64,000 bases of DNA, taken from contig CAMDCE010000002.1 of NCBI GenBank assembly GCA_945889625.1, positions 62,001 through 126,000 of the forward strand. Direction: 5' to 3'. Shown piece by piece: positions 27,926 to 36,787 of the stretch. The position numbers were made by a program, and so were the translations under genes. How positions within the stretch are numbered: position 1 is the first letter of the stretch; every line of letters starts with the position of its first letter. Origin of the DNA: Asaia bogorensis. Lineage in GTDB: Bacteria > Pseudomonadota > Alphaproteobacteria > Reyranellales > Reyranellaceae. The notes beneath the pieces were generated by a model. It did not search any database and was not told the DNA's origin. It saw nothing but the letters and a program-made list of their open reading frames with translations.

Positions 27926-28674
27926 AGGTCGTTGACGCCCGCTTCGCGCGCGATCGCTTCCGCCGCGGCGCGCGGATCGGCCGCCTGGCAGATCGGCCGG
28001 CCGACCACCAGGTTGGTGGCGCCGAGATCGACCGCCTGGCGCGGCGTCATGGCCCGCTTCTGGTCGTCGGACGCACTGCCCACGGGGCGGATGCCGGGCA
28101 CCATCAGCACAAAGTCGCGGCCGCACTGCTTGCGCAAGGCGGCGATCTCGAGCGGCGAGCAGATCACGCCGTCGAGCCCCGACTCGCGTGCGAGCGCAGC
28201 CAGCCGCAGCACCTGATCGGACGGATCGGCATTGACGCCCGTGGCCTCGAGGTCGGAGCGGTCGAGCGAGGTCAGCACGGTGACGCCCAGAAGCTTGGGC
28301 CGCGGCACGTTGAACTTCGCGGCCTGGGCGCCTGCCTCGTCGACCGCCGCCTTCATCATCTCGCGGCCGCCGCTTGCATGGATGGTGATGAAAGTGGGCG
28401 CCAGCTCGATCACGGCGCGGATGCCGCCCGCCGCCGTATTGGGAATGTCGTGCAGCTTCAGATCGAGGAAGAAGCCCACGCCCGTCGCCCGCACCGGTGC
28501 CGGGAAGGCGTAGCGCACGCCCGGCGCGCCGTGCGCCAGGAAGAACTCCAGCCCGAGCTTGATGCCGCCCACGGCTGGTTTCGGCCCGCCGGCAATGGCC
28601 CGGATGAGCTTGGTGGCCCAGGCGAGATCGATGGTGTCGATGCCGCAATAGACGGGATTCGGGCGGGTCGGCAT
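27922..28674 (-). CDS. pyrF: Orotidine 5'-phosphate decarboxylase
   Basis: Last step of UMP synthesis. 250 residues with the catalytic Lys-Asp array in FFLDLKLHDIPNTAAG, phosphate contacts near VVGRPICQAADPRAAAEAI. It begins 38 bases after glpK in the same direction. The ATGA overlap with trpF is conserved in several alphaproteobacteria. Confidence 0.97.
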   Translation of the reverse strand: MPTRPNPVYCGIDTIDLAWATKLIRAIAGGPKPAVGGIKLGLEFFLAHGAPGVRYAFPAPVRATGVGFFLDLKLHDIPNTAAGGIRAVIELAPTFITIHASGGREMMKAAVDEAGAQAAKFNVPRPKLLGVTVLTSLDRSDLEATGVNADPSDQVLRLAALARESGLDGVICSPLEIAALRKQCGRDFVLMVPGIRPVGSASDDQKRAMTPRQAVDLGATNLVVGRPICQAADPRAAAEAIAREAGVNDL

Positions 28675-28712
28675 GGCGCGCGCAACCTAAAGGTCGCGCC
28701 TCTCAGCAGCAA

Positions 28713-30197
28713 TCAGGAACTGCGCACGCGCCGCACGGCATCCTGCCAGCCGGCATAGCGGCGGTCGCGCGAAGATGCATCTTCGGCGGGCTTGAACGCC
28801 CGATCGAGCGCCCAGGTCGCGGCCAGCGCATCGAGCGAGGGCCACAGGCCGGCCTGCAGCCCAGCCAGGAAGGCCGCTCCCAAGGCCGTCGTCTCGGTGA
28901 CCTTGGGCCGCTCGACCGGCGTGCCGACCGTGTCGGCCAGCCGCTGCATCAGGCTGTCGTTCACGACCATGCCGCCGTCGACCCTGAGGTCGGCGATCTC
29001 CGCGCCGTCGGCGCGCATCGCCTCGACGAGATCGCGCGTCTGGTAGCAGACCGAATCGAGTGTGGCGGCGGCGATCTCGCCGGGCCCGGAATCGCGGGTG
29101 AGGCCCAGGATGGCGCCGCGCGCCTCGGCATCCCAGTAGGGCGCGCCCAGCCCGACGAAGGCTGGAACCATGTAGACTTCATGGGCCGCATGAGCGCGCT
29201 TGGCGACCGCCTCGATCTCGGACGAGTTCTTGATCAGGCCGAGCCCGTCGCGCAGCCACTGCACGGCGGCGCCGGCGACGAAGATGCTGCCTTCAAGTGC
29301 ATATGTCCGCTTGCCGTCCAGTTGATAAGCAATGGTGGTGAGCAGACGATTGTGCGAGCGCACCGCCATGCTGCCGGTGTTGAGCAGGGCAAAGCAGCCC
29401 GTGCCGTAGGTCGCCTTGACCATGCCGGGCTTGATGCAGGCCTGGCCGATGGTGGCGGCCTGCTGGTCTCCGGCCATACCGAGCACCGGCACCGGGTGCC
29501 CGAGAAAATCGGCCGTGGTGACGCCGAGCTCGCTGGCGCAATCGACGACGTGCGGCAGCAGCGACTGATGTACGCCGAACAGCTTCAGAAGATCGGCGTC
29601 CCACGAGCCTTTGTGGATGTCGAGCAGCAGGGTTCGGCTGGCGTTGGTGGCGTCGCTGGCGTGGACCTTGCCGCCGCTCAGCCGCCACAGCAGGAAACTC
29701 TCGATGGTGCCGGCGGCAAGCGCGCCCTTGCCGGCGGCAGCGCGGCTGCCGGCGACATGATCGAGGATCCAGGCGATCTTGGTGCCGGAGAAATAGGGAT
29801 CGAGCAGCAGGCCGGTACGCTCCGTCACCATCTCCTCGTGGCCGCCGCGCTTCAGCTCGGCGCAGCGATCGGCCGTCCGGCGGTCCTGCCACACGATGGC
29901 GTTGTGGACCGGCTTGCCGGTGGCGCGATCCCACACCACGGTGGTCTCGCGCTGGTTGGTGATGCCGATCCCGGCCAGCGCCGTGGCCTCGAGTTCGGCC
30001 TTGGCGAGTGCTGCGCGGCAGACCTCGACCGTCGCGACCCAGATCTCCTCCGGATCGTGCTCGACCCAGCCGGGCCTGGGAAAGATCTGCTTCAGTTCCT
30101 TCTGCGCCGACGCCACCGGCCGGCCCGCGACATCGAACACGATGGCGCGCGTACTGGTCGTGCCTTGATCGATGGCGAGAATGTACCTGGCGGCCAT
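28713..30197 (-). CDS. glpK: Glycerol kinase
   Basis: Phosphorylates glycerol to sn-glycerol-3-phosphate. 494 residues of the FGGY fold: N-terminal ATP-binding loop [14 protein letters not shown], substrate-contact segment [11 protein letters not shown], and C-terminal [15 protein letters not shown]. No glpF or glpD is near; the Ugp transport system 17 kb away supplies the same product by import. It lies 14 bases after ispB. Confidence 0.97.
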   Translation of the reverse strand: MAARYILAIDQGTTSTRAIVFDVAGRPVASAQKELKQIFPRPGWVEHDPEEIWVATVEVCRAALAKAELEATALAGIGITNQRETTVVWDRATGKPVHNAIVWQDRRTADRCAELKRGGHEEMVTERTGLLLDPYFSGTKIAWILDHVAGSRAAAGKGALAAGTIESFLLWRLSGGKVHASDATNASRTLLLDIHKGSWDADLLKLFGVHQSLLPHVVDCASELGVTTADFLGHPVPVLGMAGDQQAATIGQACIKPGMVKATYGTGCFALLNTGSMAVRSHNRLLTTIAYQLDGKRTYALEGSIFVAGAAVQWLRDGLGLIKNSSEIEAVAKRAHAAHEVYMVPAFVGLGAPYWDAEARGAILGLTRDSGPGEIAAATLDSVCYQTRDLVEAMRADGAEIADLRVDGGMVVNDSLMQRLADTVGTPVERPKVTETTALGAAFLAGLQAGLWPSLDALAATWALDRAFKPAEDASSRDRRYAGWQDAVRRVRSS

Positions 30198-30211
30198 CGC
30201 GTGGCGGAGGC

Positions 30212-31231
30212 TCAGTGTGCCCGATCGATCGCGAAGTCCACGGCCTCCAGCAGCGCCGCCTTGAGCGGCGTGTCGCCGAACAGGCCGAGCGCGTCGCGCG
30301 CCATGGCGCCGTAGTGGCGGGCGCGTTCCAGCGTGTCGGCAACGGCGTTGTGGCGTTCGATCAGGCTCTGCGCCTGCTCGAGATCGCCAGCATGCTGGTC
30401 GAGCTTCTGGATGGTGCGCTTCCAGAACTCACGGTCGACGGTGCCGCCGCGCAGGAACGCCAGGATCACCGGCAGGGTGATCTTGCCCTCGCGAAAGTCG
30501 TCGCCGACGGTCTTGCCGAGCTCGGCGGCACGGCCGACGTAATCCAGCGCGTCGTCGACCAGCTGAAAGGCAATGCCCAGATTCATGCCGAAGCTTTCGA
30601 GCGCCACGCGCTCGGGACCGTTGCGGCCGGCCACCATGGCACCGACTTCGGCGGCGGCGGCGAACAGCTTGGCGGTCTTGGCCTTGATGACTTCGAGATA
30701 GGTGGCCTCGGGCGTGCTGATGTCGCGCTGGGTGACGAGCTGCAACACCTCGCCCTCGGCGATGGTCGAGGAAGCACGCGACAGCACGGCCAGGATGTCG
30801 AGCGAACCGACGTCGACCATCAGCTCGAAGGCGCGGGTGAACAGGAAGTCGCCGACCAGCACCGAGGCCTTGTCGCCCCATACCGAATTGGCGGTCGGCT
30901 TGCCGCGCCTGAGCGCGCTGACGTCGACCACGTCGTCATGCAGCAGGGTGGCCGAATGGATGAACTCCACGCAGGTCGCGAGCCGGACGTGGCGGTCGTC
31001 GCCGGTGTCGTAGCCGCACAGCCTCGCCGCCGCGACGGTGAGCAGCGGGCGCATGCGCTTGCCGCCGGCGCCGACCAGGTGGTTGGCGAGCTCGGGGATC
31101 AGTGATACCGGCGAGCGCATTCTCGCCAGGATCTCGCGATCGACCCGGACCATGTCGTCGGCGCACAGCGCCAGCAGCGGCTCCAGGCTGGGAGACTTGC
31201 GCTTGCCTTCGAGGGATACGACGTTGGCCAT
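30212..31231 (-). CDS. ispB: Long-chain polyprenyl diphosphate synthase (ubiquinone side chain)
   Basis: Builds the isoprenoid tail for ubiquinone from FPP and IPP. 339 residues from ATG 31231. First Asp-rich motif in [15 protein letters not shown] (about 100), second in [19 protein letters not shown] binds IPP. The tail length (octa-, nona- or decaprenyl) cannot be read from the sequence, but long tails are usual. Divergent from the methyltransferase with 72 bases between, the usual pairing in this class. Confidence 0.95.
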   Translation of the reverse strand: MANVVSLEGKRKSPSLEPLLALCADDMVRVDREILARMRSPVSLIPELANHLVGAGGKRMRPLLTVAAARLCGYDTGDDRHVRLATCVEFIHSATLLHDDVVDVSALRRGKPTANSVWGDKASVLVGDFLFTRAFELMVDVGSLDILAVLSRASSTIAEGEVLQLVTQRDISTPEATYLEVIKAKTAKLFAAAAEVGAMVAGRNGPERVALESFGMNLGIAFQLVDDALDYVGRAAELGKTVGDDFREGKITLPVILAFLRGGTVDREFWKRTIQKLDQHAGDLEQAQSLIERHNAVADTLERARHYGAMARDALGLFGDTPLKAALLEAVDFAIDRAH

Positions 31232-31303
31232 GCTGACAGGATAGTCCCTCGGCGGACCCCGGTTGTTGCGACACGATGTCGTGAGATGGTCTAAGTCCCT
31301 AGC

Positions 31304-32029
31304 ATGGAAACGGCCCCGACCGAAGACGCGCTGCTGGGCGGCCGGGTGCGGCTGCTGCAGCCGCGCCGGGGTTATCGCGTGGCCATCGACGCGGTCCTGC
31401 TGGCCGCTGCGGTCGACGCGACAGAAGGCCAGCGCGTGCTCGATCTCGGCGCCGGCGTGGGCGCAGTCGGCCTCTGCCTCGCTGCGCGCATATCTGGATG
31501 CACGATCGTGGGCATCGAGCTGCAGCCCGGCCTCGCAGTCCTCGCCGAACGCAATGCCCTGCTCAATGGAGTGAAAGAGCGCGTACGAACGATCGTTCAC
31601 GATCTTGCCCGGCCGCTGCCGGAAGGTCTCGGCCTGTTCGACCATGTCGCGACCAATCCGCCCTATCTCGCCGCTGCCGTCGCCGATCCCTCGCCCGACC
31701 CCGCGAAGGCGCTGGCGACTGTCGAATCGAGCGCCGACCTGGCGCGATGGCTGGCCGTGGCGACGGCTGCCGCGAAACCTGCAGGCAGCGTGACGGCGAT
31801 CCATCGCAGCGACCGGCTGGAGGAGATCGTCGGCCACTTCGAGCGGCTGGGTTGGGGCGATATCGCGATCCAGCGTCTCGCGCCCGCCGCCCGCGTGCTG
31901 GTCCGCGCCCGCCGCGCCACCACCCGCCACCGCCGCGAAGCGCCGACGATCGTCCTGCATCGGCCGGACGGCAGCTACACCGCCGAAGCCGAGGCGATCC
32001 TGCGCCACGCAGCTCCCATCGTCTTCTAA
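31304..32029 (+). CDS. TrmN6-like tRNA adenine-N6 methyltransferase
   Basis: SAM-dependent methyltransferase, 241 residues. SAM motif I VLDLGAGVGAVGLCLA (about 46-61), acidic motif II IVGIELQP, and the catalytic NPPYL typical of N6-adenine or exocyclic-amine methylation. E. coli TrmN6 modifies A37 of tRNA-Val; the same family includes HemK-like proteins, so the exact substrate is inferred. It is divergent from ispB. Confidence 0.85.
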   Translation: METAPTEDALLGGRVRLLQPRRGYRVAIDAVLLAAAVDATEGQRVLDLGAGVGAVGLCLAARISGCTIVGIELQPGLAVLAERNALLNGVKERVRTIVHDLARPLPEGLGLFDHVATNPPYLAAAVADPSPDPAKALATVESSADLARWLAVATAAAKPAGSVTAIHRSDRLEEIVGHFERLGWGDIAIQRLAPAARVLVRARRATTRHRREAPTIVLHRPDGSYTAEAEAILRHAAPIVF

Positions 32030-32032
32030 GCC

Positions 32033-32124
32033 GCGATGACTTTCACTCGAATCACGCCGTCGGCCCGGCACGTGTGCCGCTCAGCTGCGGGAGCCGGGCC
32101 GACGGCCGAAGCAAAAGTCATCGC
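32033..32124. repeat. Interspersed palindromic repeat, GATGACTTT family, copy 1
   Basis: Outer arms GCGATGACTTT and AAAGTCATCGC are a perfect 11-bp match, and an inner stem GCCGTCGGCCCGGC / GCCGGGCCGACGGC is a perfect 14-bp match. It starts four bases after the methyltransferase stop. A related copy is at 56009-56097. Likely a terminator/insulator type repeat; function not shown. Confidence 0.8.
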
Positions 32125-32173
32125 GCCGTAGGGGCCGCTTGCCTTCTAGGCGACGCGCCGCGACAGTGCCGGC

Positions 32174-33001
32174 ATGTTCGCATGGTTCAGAGATCGCTTT
32201 CACCGCACGCCCGTCGTGCCGGTGGTCCGCCTGTCGGGCGTCATCGCCGCCGGCGGCTTGCTGGGCTCGCGCAGTCTTTCCATCGAGTCCGTGGCCCCGT
32301 TGCTGGCGCGCGCCTTCGGCCAGCGCGGCGCCAAGGCGGTGGCGCTGGCCATCAATTCGCCCGGCGGTTCGCCGGTGCAGTCGGCACTGATCGCGGCCCG
32401 GATCCGGCTGCTGTCGGCCGAGAAGAACTTGCCGGTGATCGCCTTCGTCGAGGACGTCGCAGCGTCCGGCGGTTACTGGCTGGCCTGCGCCGCCGACGAG
32501 ATCCTGGTCGACCCCAGCTCGATCGTGGGCTCGATCGGCGTCATATCGGCAGGCTTCGGCTTCCAGGACCTGATCGCCAAGGCCGGCGTCGAGCGCCGCG
32601 TGCACACGTCGGGCGAACGCAAGGCGATGCTCGATCCCTTTCGCCCGGAGACTCCCGACGATGTCGAGCGGCTGAAGCGCCTGCAGGCCGAGATCCACGA
32701 CGGCTTCAAGGACTGGGTGCGCGAGCGCCGGGCCGCGCGGCTGAAGGGCGACGAGGCGATGCTGTTCTCCGGCGAGTTCTGGACCGGCAGGCGCGGCGTC
32801 GAGCTCGGCCTGGTCGACGGTCTGGGCGAGTTGCGCACCACGCTGCAGGCCCGCTACGGCGCCAAGGTCCGCCTGCCGGTGATCGGCCCGCGCCGCCGCC
32901 TGCTCTCCCGTCTCGGCCTCGGCGGCGGCCTGGAGATGGTCGGCCCGGCAACGCTTGCCGCGATAGAAGAGCGCATGCACTGGCAACGTTTCGGACTGTA
33001 G
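32174..33001 (+). CDS. S49-family (SohB/SppA-like) serine peptidase
   Basis: A 275-residue single-domain SppA-type peptidase with a Ser-Lys dyad: Ser in EDVAASGGYWLACAADEI (about 100) and Lys in GERKAMLDPF (about 151). LAINSPGGSPVQSA and SIVGSIGVI are family hallmarks. There is no signal peptide or membrane helix, unlike E. coli SppA, so it is probably cytosolic or peripheral. Substrate unknown. The next gene starts ten bases later. Confidence 0.9.
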   Translation: MFAWFRDRFHRTPVVPVVRLSGVIAAGGLLGSRSLSIESVAPLLARAFGQRGAKAVALAINSPGGSPVQSALIAARIRLLSAEKNLPVIAFVEDVAASGGYWLACAADEILVDPSSIVGSIGVISAGFGFQDLIAKAGVERRVHTSGERKAMLDPFRPETPDDVERLKRLQAEIHDGFKDWVRERRAARLKGDEAMLFSGEFWTGRRGVELGLVDGLGELRTTLQARYGAKVRLPVIGPRRRLLSRLGLGGGLEMVGPATLAAIEERMHWQRFGL

Positions 33002-33010
33002 GACTGGCCC

Positions 33011-33463
33011 ATGAAACTTCGCACCGCCCCGCACGTCGACGACCTCGCCGCCGTCCGCGCCTGGTTCGCGACCCTGGCCAGCCATTGCCGGGCGGTCGAC
33101 TACCAGGGCGCGCGGCCGATCTTCGCCGAGGACATGATCGCCTTCGGCACCTTCACCGACTTCATGATCGGCCGCGAGCTGGCCGAGCAGAAACAGTGGC
33201 GCAACGTCTGGGGCACCATCCGCAACTTCCGCTTCACGCTCGAATCGGTCGAGGCCATCGTCTCGGCCGACCGCCTGACCGCCATCGGCATGGGCGTGTG
33301 GACTTCCGACGGCTTCCATCCCAACGGCGATCCTTTCGACCGCGGCGGCCGCGCCACCGTGGGACTGGGCCGCCTGAAGATCGGCGATCCGTTCGTGGCC
33401 ACTCATACCCATCTGTCGCTCAATCGTGGCACGCCGGACCGCAGCTTCGGCAAATTCGCCTAG
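33011..33463 (+). CDS. NTF2-like (SnoaL/DUF4440-type) protein
   Basis: A 150-residue protein with the profile of an NTF2/SnoaL cone fold: HVDDLAAVRAWFATLASHCRAVDYQGARPIFAEDMIAFGT at the start and alternating strands ending ATHTHLSLNRGTPDRSFGKFA. The family spans ketosteroid isomerase-like enzymes and pure binding proteins, so no function is given. It is co-directional with the S49 gene and overlaps the convergent carbamoylase by four bases. Confidence 0.75.
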   Translation: MKLRTAPHVDDLAAVRAWFATLASHCRAVDYQGARPIFAEDMIAFGTFTDFMIGRELAEQKQWRNVWGTIRNFRFTLESVEAIVSADRLTAIGMGVWTSDGFHPNGDPFDRGGRATVGLGRLKIGDPFVATHTHLSLNRGTPDRSFGKFA

Positions 33464-34395
33464 AGTGGATCGACCGCGCCCTTCTGATCGACGATCCGGC
33501 GATACTGGTCGGGCTGGCGATGGACGGCGAAATTGAACGTGGTGCGCTTGTAGCTCTGGCCGGCGTCGAGATCGCAGCGATGCACGACCAGCTCATCCTC
33601 CACGCCGGCAGCCCGCGCCACCACCTTGCCCGAGGGCGCCACGATCATGCTGTCGGCCAGCGACGGCACGTTTTCTTCGGTGCCGCCCTTGGCGACGCCC
33701 ACCACCCAGGTGCCGTTCTGGTAGGCGCCGGCCTGCATGGAGAGCTGGTTGTGGAACCATGAATGCTCGTCGTGGTCGGGCGACGGCGCGTTGTGCAGCG
33801 GCGTGTTGTAGCCCAGCAGCACCATCTCGACATTCTGCAGGCCCATGACGCGGTAGGTCTCGGGCCAGCGACGGTCGTTGCAGATGCACATGCCCATATT
33901 TGCGCCGAACGCCTTGACCACCGGGAAGCCGAGGTTGCCCACTTCGAAATAGCGCTTCTCCAGATGCTGAAAGGGGCGCGCCGGCTCGTGCTCGCTGTGG
34001 CCCGGAAGATGGATCTTGCGGTACTTGCTCACGACCCGCCCGTCGCGCTCGACGATGATCGACGTGTTGAAGCGCCGGACCTTGCCGCCTTCATCGGCGA
34101 GCTCGGCATAGCCCAGGCAAAAGCCCAGGCCGAGCCGCTTGGCCTCGGTGAACAACGGCGCGGTCTCGTTGGACGGCATCTCGCGCTCGAAGAAAGCGTC
34201 GATCTCGGCGGGGTCGGTCATCCACCAGCGCGGAAAGAAGGTGGTGAGGGTGAGTTCGGGGAACACCACCAGCTCGCAGCCTATGCGCTTGGCCTCGCGC
34301 AGATGGGCCACCAGCCGCTCGACCACGTCGCGGCGCGTGTGGCTGCGCTGGATGGGGCCCATTTGGGCAGCGCCTACTGTAAGGATACGTGTCAT
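33460..34395 (-). CDS. N-carbamoyl-D-amino acid hydrolase (nitrilase superfamily)
   Basis: Hydrolyses N-carbamoyl-D-amino acids to D-amino acid, CO2 and ammonia. 311 residues; the catalytic triad sits at exactly the positions known in the Agrobacterium enzyme: E47 (VVFPELTLTTFFPRWW), K127 (KYRKIHLPGHSEHEP) and C172 (GMCICNDRRWPE). Other nitrilase-fold amidases could look alike, but the FFPRWW and CICNDRRWPE segments favour this group. No hydantoinase gene is in the window. A 10-bp inverted repeat surrounds its ribosome-binding region. Confidence 0.88.
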   Translation of the reverse strand: MTRILTVGAAQMGPIQRSHTRRDVVERLVAHLREAKRIGCELVVFPELTLTTFFPRWWMTDPAEIDAFFEREMPSNETAPLFTEAKRLGLGFCLGYAELADEGGKVRRFNTSIIVERDGRVVSKYRKIHLPGHSEHEPARPFQHLEKRYFEVGNLGFPVVKAFGANMGMCICNDRRWPETYRVMGLQNVEMVLLGYNTPLHNAPSPDHDEHSWFHNQLSMQAGAYQNGTWVVGVAKGGTEENVPSLADSMIVAPSGKVVARAAGVEDELVVHRCDLDAGQSYKRTTFNFAVHRQPDQYRRIVDQKGAVDPL

Positions 34396-34465
34396 CGATC
34401 ATTCCCCCCGATTCGAGTATTGCCGCTGGCGGCTGGGGCTCCAAGAACCGCTTCCGGAATGATCG
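34396..34465 (-). promoter_or_regulatory. Inverted repeat covering the carbamoylase ribosome site
   Basis: Arms CGATCATTCC (34396-34405) and GGAATGATCG (34456-34465) are a perfect 10-bp match. In the transcript the downstream arm holds the purine-rich GGGGGGAA just before the ATG at 34395, so pairing could hide the ribosome site. The 50-base loop is long, so an operator or chance match is also possible. Confidence 0.35.
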
Positions 34466-34555
34466 CAACATGTAGTGGCGGTTATCGGCGGGTAACGGTT
34501 AAAATATCGGGAAATCATCGCCATTTTAGTGTCGCGTCGATCGTGCCGGCGCGCC

Positions 34556-35941
34556 TCAATCGATGAAGCCGGCGAGCCTCGGCAAGTACAGGCTGATCTC
34601 CGGGAACCAGATACAGAGAAGCAGCCCGAGTACCTGCAGGCCGACGAACGGATACATCGCCCGATAGACGTCGCTCATGGTAACGCCGGGCGGCGCGGTG
34701 CCCTTCATGTAGAACAGCGTGGCGCCGAAAGGCGGTGTCATGAAGGCCGTCTGCAGGTTGACCGCGACCAGACAGCCGAACCAGGTCATCAGTCCGGTGT
34801 TGCTGCCGCCCAGATGATCGGAGAAATCGAACTTCATCAGGATCGGACCGAAAATCGGCAGCACGATCAGGCAGATCTCGATCCACTCGAACGGAAAGCC
34901 GAGCAGGAAGATCAGCACCATGATGAAGGTCAACATCTCCCACTTCGTCGTGATGCCGAAATATTGCAGGGTCGAGATCATCACGTCGTCGCCGCCCAGT
35001 ACGCGGAACACGTAGGAGAAGCCGGTGGCGCCGAGGAAGATCAGGAAAACCAGGCCGTTGGCCCGGCAGCTCTGGAAGATCGACTCGGTCATCATCCGCA
35101 TGGTCATGCGCTTGTTCAGCGCGGCGATGAACATCGAGCCGAGAACGCCGACGGCGCCGCTTTCCGTCGGCGTCGCCCAGCCGGCGAAGATCGAGCCGAG
35201 AACGATCACCAGGAGGGCGGTCATCGGGAACAGCCCGCGCCACAGCGCGCGCCAGAACTCGCCGCGGGTCTGCGGCCCGAAATCCGCCGGCATTTTCGGC
35301 GCCATCCCCGGCTTGAAGATCGCGACGGAGATAATATACACGGTGTAGAGGCCGGACAGCACCAGACCCGGCATGATCGCGCCCAGGAACAGGTTGCCGG
35401 CCGACGTCGCCAGCATCTCGGCCATCACCACGAGCATGATCGCCGGCGGGATCAGGATGCCGAGCGTGCCGGCCGAGGCGATGGTGCCGATGGCCAATTT
35501 CTTGTCGTAGCCCGCCGCCATCATCTGCGGCAGCGCGATCACCGACAGGGTGATCACGGCGGCGCCGACCACGCCGATCGGCGCGGCCAGGATGGTGCCC
35601 ATGACCATGACGGAGACGGCAAGCGCCCCCGGGCACCATTTCATCAGGAGCTCGGTGGCGGACAACATGTCCTTGGCCGATCCCGACCGCTCCAGAATGG
35701 CGCCCATGAAGATGAACATGGGAATCGAGGCGAGCACCGGGTCGGCGGCGACACCGGCCCACATACGCAGCACGATATCGGAAATGCTGACGAGATTGAA
35801 AACGCCGAGATACGCTCCGGCCAGGGCGAAGACCAGCGCCAGCCCGCCCATGATGAAGGCCACGGGATAGCCCAGGAAGATGAAGAAGAACATGCTCAAG
35901 AACATGATGAGCGAGAGATAGTCGGCCAGCCAGTCGAGCAC
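34556..35941 (-). CDS. dctM: TRAP transporter large permease
   Basis: The large membrane subunit, about 12 helices (461 residues), that moves the substrate with a Na+ or H+ gradient. Signatures: DYLSLIMFLSMFFFIFLGYPVAFIMGG at the start, GILIPPAIMLVVMAEM, and FGCLVAVNLQTAFMTPPFGATLFYMKG. I prefer GTG at 35941 (LDWLADYL follows) because AAGGGGA lies seven bases before it; ATG at 35959 would add six residues. It closes the gntR-udh-dctP-dctQ-dctM direction string. Confidence 0.95.
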   Translation of the reverse strand: MLDWLADYLSLIMFLSMFFFIFLGYPVAFIMGGLALVFALAGAYLGVFNLVSISDIVLRMWAGVAADPVLASIPMFIFMGAILERSGSAKDMLSATELLMKWCPGALAVSVMVMGTILAAPIGVVGAAVITLSVIALPQMMAAGYDKKLAIGTIASAGTLGILIPPAIMLVVMAEMLATSAGNLFLGAIMPGLVLSGLYTVYIISVAIFKPGMAPKMPADFGPQTRGEFWRALWRGLFPMTALLVIVLGSIFAGWATPTESGAVGVLGSMFIAALNKRMTMRMMTESIFQSCRANGLVFLIFLGATGFSYVFRVLGGDDVMISTLQYFGITTKWEMLTFIMVLIFLLGFPFEWIEICLIVLPIFGPILMKFDFSDHLGGSNTGLMTWFGCLVAVNLQTAFMTPPFGATLFYMKGTAPPGVTMSDVYRAMYPFVGLQVLGLLLCIWFPEISLYLPRLAGFID

Positions 35942-35966
35942 GATGGTTTCCCCTTTCATCGGACAG

Positions 35967-36026
35967 AGCACATTCCGTCCGGCTGATCGCGGCGCGTTTA
36001 CGCGCCTCAGCCGGACGAAATGTGCT
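35967..36026. repeat. Intergenic palindromic repeat between dctQ and dctM
   Basis: Arms AGCACATTCCGTCCGGCTGA and TCAGCCGGACGAAATGTGCT match at 19 of 20 pairs, and an inner GGCGCG-TTTA-CGCGCC hairpin fills the centre. The CCGTCCGGCTGA core is shared with the palindrome at 46787-46826. It starts directly after the dctQ stop. Confidence 0.8.
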
Positions 36027-36587
36027 TTAGACGTCCGCCTCCACATGGCCGATCTGCAGGTTGACTTCCTCGTTCGACTTTCCGGCGAACAGGAACACGA
36101 TGACCCGCAGCAGAACGCTTAAGATGCCCAACACGACCAGCCAAAGGCCGAGAGCAAAGATTCCCTTGATGAGCCAACGATGAGTGAGACCCACCGTGCT
36201 GTCCGACTGCTCGTTGAGAGCATACGAACTGGCGACGTAGTCCAGGCTGAAGTAGGCGACCAGCGTGACGTAGGGCAGCGCCAGCAGCAGGCAGCCGAAC
36301 AACTCGATCCACGCCCGGGCGCGATACGACCGGCCTTCCAGGAAAGTATCGACCCGTGGATGGGCGTTGATCGTGTAGCAGTAGCCCATCCACATCGAGA
36401 AAATCACTGCGTGGAAGTGCCACTCGAGTTCCTGCAGCTTGGTGTAGGGCAGTTGCATGCCGAACTTGCGCGCCACCACGTCGAAGGTGGTCACGCAGGC
36501 CATGACGACCAGCAGCCAGCCGGACGCCAGCGCGATCCACTCGAGCAGCCGCCGCAAGGCTTCCGCCAGCTTCAGCACCGCGTTCAT
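36027..36587 (-). CDS. dctQ: TRAP transporter small permease
   Basis: A 186-residue four-helix membrane subunit. Family signature YTKLQELEWHFHAVIFSMWMGYCYTINAHPRVD lies around residues 47-80; helices at about 15-35, 50-70, 88-110 and 138-165. It pairs with dctM for assembly of the transporter. Separated from dctP by 200 bases that hold a perfect 12-bp hairpin. Confidence 0.93.
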   Translation of the reverse strand: MNAVLKLAEALRRLLEWIALASGWLLVVMACVTTFDVVARKFGMQLPYTKLQELEWHFHAVIFSMWMGYCYTINAHPRVDTFLEGRSYRARAWIELFGCLLLALPYVTLVAYFSLDYVASSYALNEQSDSTVGLTHRWLIKGIFALGLWLVVLGILSVLLRVIVFLFAGKSNEEVNLQIGHVEADV

Positions 36588-36753
36588 GGTGACGCCGTCC
36601 CGGGACCGCCAATCAGCCGGCGCGACGCCGGCCGCAAGATTTCTCTCGGCATGTCCCCTCCCGACCTCGTTGTTTCACTCAATCCGAGTGCAAGATGCAT
36701 GACGGGTCCGGACCGCCGGCCCCGTACATCGACCTGTTTATGTTGGTTGAAGG

Positions 36754-36781
36754 TGCCGGCGCGGCAGAAGCCGCGCCGGCA
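36754..36781 (-). terminator. Intra-operon hairpin after dctP
   Basis: Perfect 12-bp stem TGCCGGCGCGGC / GCCGCGCCGGCA with loop AGAA, 7 bases after the dctP stop. No strong U run follows, so partial attenuation or 3'-end protection of the binding-protein message is likely, giving more DctP than DctQM. Confidence 0.7.
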
Positions 36782-36787
36782 TCGCGC

